Below, piece by piece: positions 1 through 7,656 of a DNA stretch of 64,000 nucleotides. Source of the stretch: DATEPR01 sp036491115 (GTDB lineage Bacteria > Actinomycetota > Actinomycetes > Mycobacteriales > Pseudonocardiaceae); assembly GCA_036491115.1 (NCBI GenBank), contig DASXCQ010000059.1, positions 33,329-97,328 on the forward strand, written 5' to 3'. Both the position numbers and the translations under genes were made by a program. Position 1 is the first letter of the stretch. Each line of letters opens with the position of its first letter. A model generated the notes under the pieces. The model was not told the origin of the DNA and searched no databases. It saw nothing but the letters and a program-made list of their open reading frames with translations.

Positions 1-626
1 GGGAACGCGATGGCCGCCGGGTCGCCGGCGCGCGCCGCCCGGTCCACGTAGGGGCCACCGGGGAACGGCAGGTCGAGCAGCCGCGCCACCTTGTCGAACG
101 CCTCGCCCGCCGCGTCGTCGATGGTGGCGCCGAGGGTACGGATCGGGCTGGCCAGGTCGGTGACCTCGAGCAGGCTGGAATGCCCGCCGGACACCAGCAG
201 CGCGAGGCTCGGCCGGTCCAGCGGGCCGTGCTCCACGGTGTCGACGGCGACGTGCGCGCCCAGGTGGTTCACCCCGTACAGCGGCAGGTCCCAGGCCAGC
301 GCGTACGCCTTGGCGGCGGCCAGGCCGACCAGCAGCGCACCGGCCAGACCAGGTCCGGCCGTGACCGCGATCGCGTCCACATCGGATGGTTTGACGCCCG
401 CGACGTCCAGTGCCCGGGTCACGGTCGGGACCATCGCCTCCAGGTGCGCCCTGCTGGCCACCTCCGGCACCACGCCACCGAACCGGGCGTGTTCGTCCAC
501 ACTGGACGCGATCTCGTCGGCGAGCAGCTCGACGGTGCCGTTCGCCCTGCGCCGTACGACACCGACACCGGTCTCGTCGCAGGACGTCTCGAAGCCGACG
601 ACGATCACCTCACCCAGCACGCTCAT
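1..626 (-). CDS. tsaD: tRNA N6-threonylcarbamoyladenosine synthase subunit TsaD (3' end outside window)
   Basis: TsaD transfers the threonylcarbamoyl group to A37 of ANN-decoding tRNAs, making t6A together with TsaB and TsaE. About 208 N-terminal residues are visible of the usual 340-350; the C-terminus runs off the left edge. Visible family marks are an N-terminal GFETSCDETG segment, the metal-binding pair in NHLGAHVA (His121 and His125) and the SGGHSS loop. The ATG shares four bases (ATGA) with the rimI stop, so translation is probably coupled. It is the last visible gene of a tsaB-rimI-tsaD operon. Confidence 0.95.
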   Translation of the reverse strand, partial: MSVLGEVIVVGFETSCDETGVGVVRRRANGTVELLADEIASSVDEHARFGGVVPEVASRAHLEAMVPTVTRALDVAGVKPSDVDAIAVTAGPGLAGALLVGLAAAKAYALAWDLPLYGVNHLGAHVAVDTVEHGPLDRPSLALLVSGGHSSLLEVTDLASPIRTLGATIDDAAGEAFDKVARLLDLPFPGGPYVDRAARAGDPAAIAF

Positions 627-1105
627 TCGAACCCCTCGCGCCCGGCCGGTGGCCTACCCATCGTGTAGGCGTCCGCGTTGGACGGCTGGTAGTAGTGCCT
701 GCGCACGCCGAGCCGGGCGAAACCGTGTGCCTCGTACAACCGGATCGCGGGCTCGTTGTCGGTGCGGACCTCCAGGAACACCGGCGCGGACACCTCGTCG
801 GCGACGGCCAGCAACGCGCGCAGCAGTGCTGTGCCCACGCCCTTGCCCTGCCAGGCCGGGTCGACGCCGATGGTGTGCACGCTGGTCTCCAGGTCGCCCT
901 TCCGGCCGGCGACGGCCAACCCGGCGTAGCCGATCAGCGTGTCGCCGGCGTAGGCGCCGAAGTAGTAGTGGCCGGCGCGCAGCTCGGAGCGCAGCGTGGC
1001 CAGGCTCCACGGGTCGTCCTCGGGGAACAGGACCCGTTCCAGCTCGGCGCAGCGGGGCAGGTCGGACTCGCGTAGCTGGGCCACCCGCACTGCGACCGTA
1101 GTCAT
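623..1105 (-). CDS. rimI: Ribosomal protein S18-alanine N-acetyltransferase RimI
   Basis: This 160-residue GNAT-fold enzyme acetylates protein N-termini, classically the alanine of ribosomal protein S18, using acetyl-CoA. The acetyl-CoA-binding motif is seen as QGKGVGTALL about two thirds along, followed by the family pattern NEPAIRLYEAHGF and a Tyr-rich end (RRHYYQ). The ATG overlaps the tsaB stop by four bases and its stop overlaps the tsaD start in the same way. The tsaB-rimI-tsaD order is widely conserved in actinobacteria, which supports the name over a generic acetyltransferase. Confidence 0.92.
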   Translation of the reverse strand: MTTVAVRVAQLRESDLPRCAELERVLFPEDDPWSLATLRSELRAGHYYFGAYAGDTLIGYAGLAVAGRKGDLETSVHTIGVDPAWQGKGVGTALLRALLAVADEVSAPVFLEVRTDNEPAIRLYEAHGFARLGVRRHYYQPSNADAYTMGRPPAGREGFE

Positions 1106-1764
1106 GCGGTGACCTTCTTCCTCGGGCCGGGCTCCACGGCGTCCGGCCGGCGCAGGTACAGCGGCCGGAACTCATCCGGCGGCGCACCGGCCAGCACCTG
1201 GCCGGCGACGACCGCGACCAGCCCGGCCGGCGAGGGGTACTCGGGCGCCACCACCGGCAACCCCAGCACGTCGGCGTAGCGGGTCGCGCCCTCACCGGCG
1301 GCGGCCTCGGCGGCGTAGCCGGTGAGCGTGGCCGGCGGGACGACGTCCGGGCCGGCGACCCGGTGACCGGTGGCGTCGTAGGCGGCCCAGTAGACCTCGC
1401 GGCGACGGGCGTCGGTGACGACCAGCAGCGGTGCGCCGGTGTAGGCGTCGTGGGCGATCGCGTCCAGCGTGCACACCCCGTGCACCGGCCTGCCCAGCCC
1501 GTGGCCGAGCGCCGCGGCCGTGACCATGCCGACCCGCAGGCCGGTGAACGGCCCCGGCCCGGTGCCGCACACGATGGCATCGACGTCACCGGTGCGCAGA
1601 CCGGCGTCGGCGAGCGCCGCCTGGACGTGCGGGGTGAGCAGTTCGCCGTGTGCGCGGGCGTCGACGGTGACGCGGGCGGCCAGTTGTTCCACGGTCCCGG
1701 CGTCCAGTCTGACGACACCTGCGGTCACCGCGGGGGTCGCGGTGTCGATGGCGAGCACGATCAC
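1102..1764 (-). CDS. tsaB: tRNA threonylcarbamoyladenosine biosynthesis protein TsaB
   Basis: TsaB is a 220-residue ASKHA-fold protein that acts as scaffold for TsaD in t6A synthesis. It opens with the phosphate-binding strand IVLAIDTATP and carries the signature GTGPGPFTGLRVG near residue 65. The start is a GTG at 1764; a TAnnnT hexamer ends eight bases upstream, so the mRNA probably begins at the start codon (leaderless). It is transcribed divergently from the MerR gene, with only 74 bp between the two starts. Confidence 0.92.
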   Translation of the reverse strand: MIVLAIDTATPAVTAGVVRLDAGTVEQLAARVTVDARAHGELLTPHVQAALADAGLRTGDVDAIVCGTGPGPFTGLRVGMVTAAALGHGLGRPVHGVCTLDAIAHDAYTGAPLLVVTDARRREVYWAAYDATGHRVAGPDVVPPATLTGYAAEAAAGEGATRYADVLGLPVVAPEYPSPAGLVAVVAGQVLAGAPPDEFRPLYLRRPDAVEPGPRKKVTA

Positions 1765-1771
1765 GGTGTTC

Positions 1772-1777
1772 AGGGTA
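1772..1777 (-). promoter_or_regulatory. Putative -10 box of a leaderless tsaB promoter
   Basis: On the minus strand TACCCT is followed by seven bases and then the GTG of tsaB. This matches the actinobacterial pattern TAnnnT with transcription starting at the start codon. No convincing -35 hexamer is seen at the right distance, and the MerR dyad lies where one would be. Confidence 0.45.
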
Positions 1778-1784
1778 CGAGAAC

Positions 1785-1815
1785 TGGACTTGACGCCGAT
1801 GTCAAGGCTTACTGT
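1785..1815 (+). promoter_or_regulatory. MerR-type promoter with operator dyad
   Basis: A perfect inverted repeat CTTGAC-N6-GTCAAG (1789-1806) lies between a weak -35 (TGGACT, 1785-1790) and a -10 TACTGT (1810-1815), a 19 bp spacer. An over-long spacer with a central dyad is the hallmark of promoters controlled by MerR-family proteins, which untwist the DNA when activated. Autoregulation of the downstream gene is inferred. The site also sits just upstream of the divergent tsaB promoter. Confidence 0.55.
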
Positions 1816-1838
1816 CGGCCGGGTACGAGGGAGGACGG

Positions 1839-2246
1839 ATGCGCATCGGGGAACTGGCCGAGCGGGCCGGAACGAGCAGCAGGTCCCTGCGGTACTACGA
1901 ACAGCAGGGCCTGTTGACGACGCGGCGCACGGCGAGCGGTCACCGCGACTACGACGAGTCGGACCTGCGGCTGGTGCACCAGATCCGCACGCTGTTGGCG
2001 ATCGGGTTCGGGCTGGAGGAGACCCGGCCGTTCGTCGAATGCCTGCGGTCCGGGCACGAGTCCGGCGGCGAGTGCCCCGCGTCGATCGCGGTGTACCGGC
2101 GCAAGCTCGCCGAGGTCGAGTCGTACATCGACCGGCTCACCGAGGTCCGCGACCACCTGCGGGAGCAGCTGGCCGATGTGGCCGACCCCGACGCGCCGAT
2201 GACCGGGAAGGAGTCCCCATGTCGGTTCCGACACGGCGGGCAGTGA
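1839..2246 (+). CDS. MerR-family transcriptional regulator paired with thioredoxin
   Basis: This 135-residue regulator has the MerR winged-helix N-terminus (MRIGELAERAG, then SLRYYEQQGLL) and a C-terminal dimerisation helix beginning with YRRKLAEVESYIDRL. Only one cysteine is visible (in GECPAS), so there is no obvious metal or iron-sulfur cluster site. The ATG at 1839 follows GGAGG at good spacing. The 3' end overlaps the thioredoxin gene by 28 bp, so the two are translated together. In actinobacteria MerR-thioredoxin pairs usually respond to redox or electrophile stress; the inducer here is unknown. Confidence 0.85.
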   Translation: MRIGELAERAGTSSRSLRYYEQQGLLTTRRTASGHRDYDESDLRLVHQIRTLLAIGFGLEETRPFVECLRSGHESGGECPASIAVYRRKLAEVESYIDRLTEVRDHLREQLADVADPDAPMTGKESPCRFRHGGQ

Positions 2247-2557
2247 CCGAGGTAACCGATGCGACCTTCGCCACCGAGGTGTTGGCCGCCGACCAGCCGG
2301 TGCTGGTCGAGTTCTGGGCGACGTGGTGCGGTCCGTGCCGGATGGTCGGGCCGGTGCTCGCCGAGCTGGCTGAGGAACACGCGGACCGGTGGCGGGTGGT
2401 GAAGATGGATTCCGACGCGAACCCGACGACGATGCGGGACCTGCGGATCATGGGCGTGCCCACGATGATCTTGTTCAAGGACGGCCAGGCGGTCGCGTCG
2501 CTGGTCGGGGCGCGGGCCAAGCAGGCCGTGTGGCGGGCGTTCGAGCAGCACCTCTGA
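2219..2557 (+). CDS. Thioredoxin
   Basis: This is a 112-residue cytosolic thioredoxin with the redox site WCGPC (Cys37 and Cys40) and the cis-proline loop in MGVPTMILF. It reduces disulfides in client proteins and is itself recharged by thioredoxin reductase, which is not in this window. There is no signal peptide. The start codon lies inside the end of the MerR gene, whose product probably controls it. Chromosomes of this group usually carry several thioredoxins, so a trxA symbol is not given. Confidence 0.9.
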   Translation: MSVPTRRAVTEVTDATFATEVLAADQPVLVEFWATWCGPCRMVGPVLAELAEEHADRWRVVKMDSDANPTTMRDLRIMGVPTMILFKDGQAVASLVGARAKQAVWRAFEQHL

Positions 2558-2817
2558 TCCGCGCGTCCCAGGTAGTGGAACGCGAGCAACCGAAGCCGGA
2601 CCGGTCACGTCCTTACTCGTGAGCGGACCTGACCAGTCCGGCTCGACACCGGGTCCTGGATCTCGGTGTGCCTTCGATGGTCGGGGGGTCGCCGTTCGCG
2701 GCGGCCCCCCGGCGCATGTTCTGGGACGTCGTCGGTCGCCGGCCGGTTCCCTTCTTCCGGACAGCCGTCGTGGCGTCAGGGTGGCCGCGGTCGACGGCGG
2801 TCCGCTGTGGGCGCAAG

Positions 2818-2823
2818 TAATGT
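2818..2823 (+). promoter_or_regulatory. Putative -10 box of a leaderless matB promoter
   Basis: TAATGT is followed by seven bases and the ATG of the synthetase at 2831, the leaderless arrangement seen at several genes in this window. There is no Shine-Dalgarno sequence before that ATG, which agrees. The 260 bp between the thioredoxin stop and this box holds no recognisable gene. Confidence 0.5.
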
Positions 2824-2830
2824 CGCTGAC

Positions 2831-4282
2831 ATGCTGTTTCCTCGGCTGGCGGCCGATTCGGACTCCCGTGTCGCACTGGACTTCGGGACGGAACGGCTCA
2901 CGTATGCCGAACTCGCCGATGTCCTCGCCGGGTTGGTGCCGGCACTGACCAGTGCGAAGCGTGTCGCGGTGTGGGCGACGCCGACGATGGAGACGGTGGC
3001 CGGAGTGGTGGCGGCGCTGTATGCCGGCGCTGCCGTGGTGCCGCTGAACCCGAAGACCGGTGAGCGTGAATTGGCTCACATCCTCCAGGACAGTCAGCCG
3101 GACGTGGTGCTCGCTCGTGCTGATGACCGGCTGCCGGCCGGCCTCCAACTGGCTCGACTTGACGTGTCATTGGATTCGGTGGGCGCCCGGTTGACCGCTG
3201 AGCGGCCGATCGACGAGAGCCCGGCGTTCATCGTCTACACGTCCGGGACGACGGGTTCCCCCAAAGGTGTGGTGCACGCGATGCGTGCGGTCGTCAGCAA
3301 CCTGGACGCGCTGGCGGCGGCGTGGGAGTGGACCGAACACGACACGGTGCTGCACGCGCTGCCGTTGTTCCACGTGCACGGCTTGATCGTGGCGACGCTG
3401 GGACCGTTGCGGCGGGGTGGGACGGTGCGGCACCTCGGGCGGTTCGACGAGGCCGCGGTGGCGGCGGAGTTGGCCGACGGCGTGATGTTGTTCGGGGTGC
3501 CGACGATGTACCACCGGCTGGCGTCGGCGGTCGTCGGCTCGCGGGAGTTGGCCGAGGCGGTGGGCAAGGCGCGGTTGTTGGTGTCCGGTTCGGCGGCGCT
3601 GCCGATGGGGGTGCACCAACGGATCGAGGAGGCGACCGGTCAGCGGGTGGTCGAGCGGTACGGGCTGACCGAGACGCTGATGAACACGGCGGTGCGCGCG
3701 GACGGGACCCGGGAGGCGGGCACGGTGGGACCCGCGGTGGCCGGGGTGGACGTGCGGTTGGTGGACGAGGCCGGGGTGGTGCTGGACGGGTGGGGTCCGG
3801 CCGTGGTGGGCGAGATCGAGGTGCGGGGGCCGAACCTGTTCCTGGGGTACCTGAATCGGCCGGACGCGACGGCGGCGGCGTTTCGGGACGGATGGTTCCG
3901 CACGGGTGACCTCGGTACGTGGACGGCGGACGGCCAGTTGCGGATCGTGGGGCGGCGGGCGACCGACCTGATCAAGAGTGGTGGCTACAAGATCGGCGCC
4001 GGGGAGATCGAGAACGTGCTGGCGGAACATCCCGGCGTGGTCGAGGTGGCCGTCACCGGAGAGCCGGACGAGGACCTGGGTGAGCGGATCGTGGCCTGGG
4101 TGGTGGCCGGTGATCCGACTCCGGAGCCCGGGGCGCTGATGGACCTGGTGGCCCGTCAGTTGGCTCCGCACAAGCGCCCCAGGGTGGTCCGGTTCGTGGA
4201 AGCGCTGCCCCGCAACGAAATGGGCAAGGTCCTGAAACGAGAACTGACAGCGTCGGCCGACCGCCGGCCCCTCGGTCAGTGA
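2831..4282 (+). CDS. matB: Malonyl/methylmalonyl-CoA synthetase, MatB-like
   Basis: This 483-residue adenylate-forming enzyme most likely ligates malonate or methylmalonate to CoA with ATP, supplying extender units for fatty acid or polyketide synthesis. The motifs run in order: P-loop YTSGTTGSPKG, RYGLTETLMNT, GWFRTGDLG, the hinge stretch KSGGYKIGAGEIE and the C-terminal catalytic lysine in PRNEMGKVLKREL. The stretches LGPLRRGGTVRHLGRF and RYGLTETLMNTAVR resemble Streptomyces MatB more than general fatty acyl-CoA ligases. The ATG at 2831 was chosen over an upstream in-frame start because of length and the -10 box. Its stop overlaps the convergent hexapeptide gene by 7 bp. Confidence 0.82.
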   Translation: MLFPRLAADSDSRVALDFGTERLTYAELADVLAGLVPALTSAKRVAVWATPTMETVAGVVAALYAGAAVVPLNPKTGERELAHILQDSQPDVVLARADDRLPAGLQLARLDVSLDSVGARLTAERPIDESPAFIVYTSGTTGSPKGVVHAMRAVVSNLDALAAAWEWTEHDTVLHALPLFHVHGLIVATLGPLRRGGTVRHLGRFDEAAVAAELADGVMLFGVPTMYHRLASAVVGSRELAEAVGKARLLVSGSAALPMGVHQRIEEATGQRVVERYGLTETLMNTAVRADGTREAGTVGPAVAGVDVRLVDEAGVVLDGWGPAVVGEIEVRGPNLFLGYLNRPDATAAAFRDGWFRTGDLGTWTADGQLRIVGRRATDLIKSGGYKIGAGEIENVLAEHPGVVEVAVTGEPDEDLGERIVAWVVAGDPTPEPGALMDLVARQLAPHKRPRVVRFVEALPRNEMGKVLKRELTASADRRPLGQ

Positions 4283-4893
4283 TAGTGGGACTGTCGTTCG
4301 ATCATGTCCGCCGAGAAGGCACCCGCACCATTGACGACCTCGCCGACACCGACGTGGAGCCCACGTGCGAGGCCACTGCCTTTCAGCACGGCACCCCGGT
4401 CATCGGGGTCCGCCGTCCGGTAGGCACCGCCGGCCGCCAAGGTGCAGTCCTGCACGGTGATCGGACCGATGATCTGACTGCCGCTGCCCAGCGTCGAGCG
4501 TCCCATCACCTGCGCGCCGGAGAGATACCTACCACCTGACCCCACTCGAACAAGACTGGCCGACCGGTTCGCCTTGACGGCGCACCCACCGTCACCGAAC
4601 TCGTTGCCGTCACCGATCTCGATCTGTCCACCGGCAACGACCACGAAGAAGGTCCCCGGGAAGAACTTGTTGGCGGAGCCGACCACGCAACGGCCCTCGG
4701 GGGCGCAGTCGACCGTGACGTTCGGATGGAAGATGTTGTCCCGACCGATCGCCGCGTACCGAGAGATCAGCACCGACCACGGGTCGAGGACGACGTTGCC
4801 GGACGACGCCAGATCGCACGTCTCGGCGAGGCCGAGATAGCCGCGTCGGGCGCGCGCCTTGTCCGTCATGGTCACGACATCGCCGTCGGTCAT
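4276..4893 (-). CDS. Left-handed beta-helix (hexapeptide-repeat-like) protein of unknown function
   Basis: This is a 205-residue protein rich in the imperfect turns of a left-handed beta-helix (IGRDNIFHPNVTV, VGSANKFFPGTFF, IGDGNEFGDGG, LGSGSQIIGPITV), ending SADMIERQSHYH. It resembles p25/dynactin-like or gamma-carbonic-anhydrase-like helices, but no transferase catalytic histidine or metal triad could be assigned, so the activity is unknown. The ATG overlaps the tsaE stop by four bases (ATGA), so it is coupled to tsaE although unrelated in fold. A second start (MTDKARA) lies nine residues in. Confidence 0.7.
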   Translation of the reverse strand: MTDGDVVTMTDKARARRGYLGLAETCDLASSGNVVLDPWSVLISRYAAIGRDNIFHPNVTVDCAPEGRCVVGSANKFFPGTFFVVVAGGQIEIGDGNEFGDGGCAVKANRSASLVRVGSGGRYLSGAQVMGRSTLGSGSQIIGPITVQDCTLAAGGAYRTADPDDRGAVLKGSGLARGLHVGVGEVVNGAGAFSADMIERQSHYH

Positions 4894-5387
4894 GGCCAGG
4901 TGCCCCATTTCGCCAGGAGATCGGGAATTTCCCGCTCCGTCCACGTTCCGTGCGGCTCCACGACGGCCGAGCGGACGTCGTCGTCGCGCCGGTCCAGGCG
5001 TACCAGCAGGAAGTCCCTCGACAACGCCTCCGCCACACCCTCGCCCCACTCGACCACGACGGCCGCGTCCACGAGATCCGTGTCCAGGTCCAGGCCGTCC
5101 AACTGGTCGAGGTCGTCGCCGAGCCGGTAGGCGTCCACGTGCACCAACGGGACACCGCCCGGCGTCGCCGGCCGATGGACCCTCGCGATCACGAACGTGG
5201 GTGAGCTGACCTGGCCGACCACGCCCATGCCGGCCGCGATTCCCTTGACCAGCACCGTCTTCCCCGCACCCAGCGGTCCGGACAACAGCACCAGGTCGCC
5301 CGCCAGCAACACGCGGCCCAACCGCTCGCCGAACGCCAGCGTGTCATCGACCGCCGGGAGCACGATCGCGGTCACGAGTTCCTCCAT
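4890..5387 (-). CDS. tsaE: tRNA threonylcarbamoyladenosine biosynthesis ATPase TsaE
   Basis: TsaE is the ATPase that resets the TsaB-TsaD complex in t6A formation. The 165-residue protein shows the Walker A motif GPLGAGKT near residue 40, the family stretch SSPTFVIARVH, the Walker B-like segment VHVDAYRL and a WGEG motif. Here it is separated from tsaB by four genes, three of them (merR, thioredoxin, matB) on the other strand; in many actinobacteria tsaE and tsaB are adjacent. Its 5' end overlaps the hydrolase gene by 16 bp. Confidence 0.93.
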   Translation of the reverse strand: MEELVTAIVLPAVDDTLAFGERLGRVLLAGDLVLLSGPLGAGKTVLVKGIAAGMGVVGQVSSPTFVIARVHRPATPGGVPLVHVDAYRLGDDLDQLDGLDLDTDLVDAAVVVEWGEGVAEALSRDFLLVRLDRRDDDVRSAVVEPHGTWTEREIPDLLAKWGTWP

Positions 5388-6502
5388 CGCCTGCGCAGCG
5401 CCCGCACCGGCCGCACGCCACCCGTGCAGTCGCCCAGCAGCGTCACCAGTTCCCCGGTGACCAGTTCGGGCTGTTCCAACATCACCATGTGACCCGCTCC
5501 GGCCGCGCGGACCAGTGTCGCGGTGGGCAGTTCCGCCGCGATCCGTTCCGCGTGCGAGAACGGCGTCAGCCGGTCCTCGTCACCGGACAGCACCAGCACC
5601 TCGCAGTGCCGCAACCCGGCCAGCGCCGCGTACCGGTCGTGCGTGCCCAGCGACGGCAGGAAGTTCGTCAACACCGGCACGGACGTCACGTCCAGCATCC
5701 GCACCATGTAGTCGACCAGTTCGCGCGACACCGACCGGTCGCCGAACGCCAGCCGCCGCACACCCTGCCTGGTCAGGCCACCACCGGCGGATCGGATCCA
5801 CTCCACCAGTTCCGGCTGCCACCCGGCGAAGACGCCGACGGTCCTGGTCAGCGGGTTGTACCGGGACAGCACCGGCAGCGGCAGCCCGTGGCGGCCCACC
5901 TCGCCGGCCGACGTGCCGATCAGCGCGACCCCGCGCACCCGGTCGGCGAACAACTCCGGCCGCTGCTCGGCCAGCGCCATGATCGTCATGCCACCCATCG
6001 AGTGGCCGACCAGCAGCAGCGGCCCGTCCGGTGCGACCGACCGGATGACGACGTCCAGGTCCCTGCCCAGTTGTTCGATCGTGCAGGACTTCGCGCTCGG
6101 GATGCCGGACCGGCCGTGGCCGCGCTGGTCGTACAGCACGAGCCGCACCCGAGGGTCCCTGCCGCCCGCCAGGTCCCGGCGCTGGTAGTACCAGGACCGC
6201 CGGTCCAGGGCGAAGCCGTGCACCAGCACGACGGTCAGCTCGGCCTTCCCGGCGGCCGGGTCGACCTCCTCCACCGCGAGCGGCACACCGTCGTCGGCGG
6301 CGACCGTGCTCAGCCGCGACGGCCCGAGTTCGCTCAGCGACACGCCGTCCGGGCCCGGCTCGTCGCGCATCGGCGGCGCGGCAGGCTGACCCTCCCGCGC
6401 CCTGACCCGCCGCGACTGCACGACACCGGCGACGGTGAGGCCCGCCGCGACCGTCCCGGCGATGCCGCCGGCGACCGCGATCGCGCCCATCGGCAGCTTC
6501 AT
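5372..6502 (-). CDS. Membrane-anchored alpha/beta hydrolase
   Basis: This 376-residue protein starts with a hydrophobic, glycine/alanine-rich segment (about residues 3-28), a membrane anchor or uncleaved signal. A complete alpha/beta hydrolase fold follows: the oxyanion strand VLVHGF, YDQRGHGRSG, the nucleophile elbow GHSMGG, acid SGDEDRLTP and histidine GAGHMV. The substrate cannot be told from sequence; esterase or lipase activity on cell-envelope compounds is a guess. It sits between alr and tsaE with a four-base overlap to alr, an arrangement common in actinobacteria. Confidence 0.85.
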   Translation of the reverse strand: MKLPMGAIAVAGGIAGTVAAGLTVAGVVQSRRVRAREGQPAAPPMRDEPGPDGVSLSELGPSRLSTVAADDGVPLAVEEVDPAAGKAELTVVLVHGFALDRRSWYYQRRDLAGGRDPRVRLVLYDQRGHGRSGIPSAKSCTIEQLGRDLDVVIRSVAPDGPLLLVGHSMGGMTIMALAEQRPELFADRVRGVALIGTSAGEVGRHGLPLPVLSRYNPLTRTVGVFAGWQPELVEWIRSAGGGLTRQGVRRLAFGDRSVSRELVDYMVRMLDVTSVPVLTNFLPSLGTHDRYAALAGLRHCEVLVLSGDEDRLTPFSHAERIAAELPTATLVRAAGAGHMVMLEQPELVTGELVTLLGDCTGGVRPVRALRRRWRNS

Positions 6503-7656
6503 CGGTCACCTCCGACGTAGCGGCGGACCACCCGGTGCCGGTACATGCTGGTGACGATCTCGTAGTCGATGGTGCCCAGCTTGTCCGCCCACTCCCGCGC
6601 GGTCGGCTCACCGCACCCGCCGGCACCGAACAGCACCACGGAGGCGCCCACCGGCACGTCGTCGGCACCGCAGTCGACGACCACCTGGTCCATGCTGACC
6701 CGCCCGACCACCGGCCTGCGGGCGCCGGCCAACCACACGTCCAGCCGGCCGGACAGCGACCGTGGCACCCCGTCGGCGTACCCGACCGGCACCAGCGCCA
6801 CCGTGGTCGGCCGCTGCGCCGTCCACGTCCAGCCGTAGCCGACGGACTCGCCGGCGTCGATCCGCTTGGTGGCCACGACGGACGAGCGGAACGTCATCGC
6901 GGGGCGCAGGTCGACCGGGACGGCCACCGGATTCAGGCCGTAGCAGGCGATGCCCGGCCGGACCAGGTCGAACCGCAGGTCGGGTCGGGTGAGTGTGGCG
7001 GCGGAGTTCGCGAGGTGCCGCAGCGGTGTCAGTCCGGCGTCGACGGCCTGGCCGTACGCCTCCTGGAACCGGCCGGCCTGCGTGTCCACCGACGGGTGGT
7101 CCGGCTCGTCGGCGCAGGCCAGATGGGACCAGACGGCCACCGCCCGCACCGATCCGGCTCGCCGCGCGGCAGCCGCCGCGGCCAGCAGTCCCGGCCAGTC
7201 CTCGATGGTGCAGCCGTTGCGGGACATGCCCGTGTCGATCTTCAGGTGCGCCATGGCCGGTTTGCCCGCCCGGCCGGCGGCGGCCACCAACGCGTCCAGT
7301 TCCTCTACCGAGGACACTCCGAAGTGGACGCCAGCGGCGACACCTGGTGTTCGGTCGACCGTCGGCAGGTCCAGCCACGCCAGCATCGGCACGGTGATCC
7401 CGGCCGCGCGCAGGGCGAGCGCCTCGGCCTGGGAGCAGGCGCCCAGCCACGTCGCACCTGCCTCGACGGCCGCTCTGGCCACCGGCACGGCGCCGTGCCC
7501 GTAGCCGTCCGCCTTGACCGTGGCCATCGTCGCCGCACCGGACCCGGCGGCCATCCCGGCCAGCAGCGACACGTTGTGCCGGATCGCGTCCAGGTCGACG
7601 ACCACCTCGGCGCGCACTGGTGTGTCCACCAGCCGATGCTGACACACCACGGTCAT
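6499..7656 (-). CDS. alr: Alanine racemase
   Basis: Alr interconverts L- and D-alanine with pyridoxal phosphate, supplying D-Ala for peptidoglycan. The 385-residue protein has the PLP lysine in VKADGYGHG (Lys48), the second-base tyrosine region VGYGWTW and the C-terminal motif RVSMDQVVVD. The ATG at 7656 was chosen because it overlaps the stop of the upstream gene as ATGA; an in-frame extension upstream would run inside that gene. The product is cytosolic and works with a D-Ala-D-Ala ligase not present here. Confidence 0.95.
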   Translation of the reverse strand: MTVVCQHRLVDTPVRAEVVVDLDAIRHNVSLLAGMAAGSGAATMATVKADGYGHGAVPVARAAVEAGATWLGACSQAEALALRAAGITVPMLAWLDLPTVDRTPGVAAGVHFGVSSVEELDALVAAAGRAGKPAMAHLKIDTGMSRNGCTIEDWPGLLAAAAAARRAGSVRAVAVWSHLACADEPDHPSVDTQAGRFQEAYGQAVDAGLTPLRHLANSAATLTRPDLRFDLVRPGIACYGLNPVAVPVDLRPAMTFRSSVVATKRIDAGESVGYGWTWTAQRPTTVALVPVGYADGVPRSLSGRLDVWLAGARRPVVGRVSMDQVVVDCGADDVPVGASVVLFGAGGCGEPTAREWADKLGTIDYEIVTSMYRHRVVRRYVGGDR

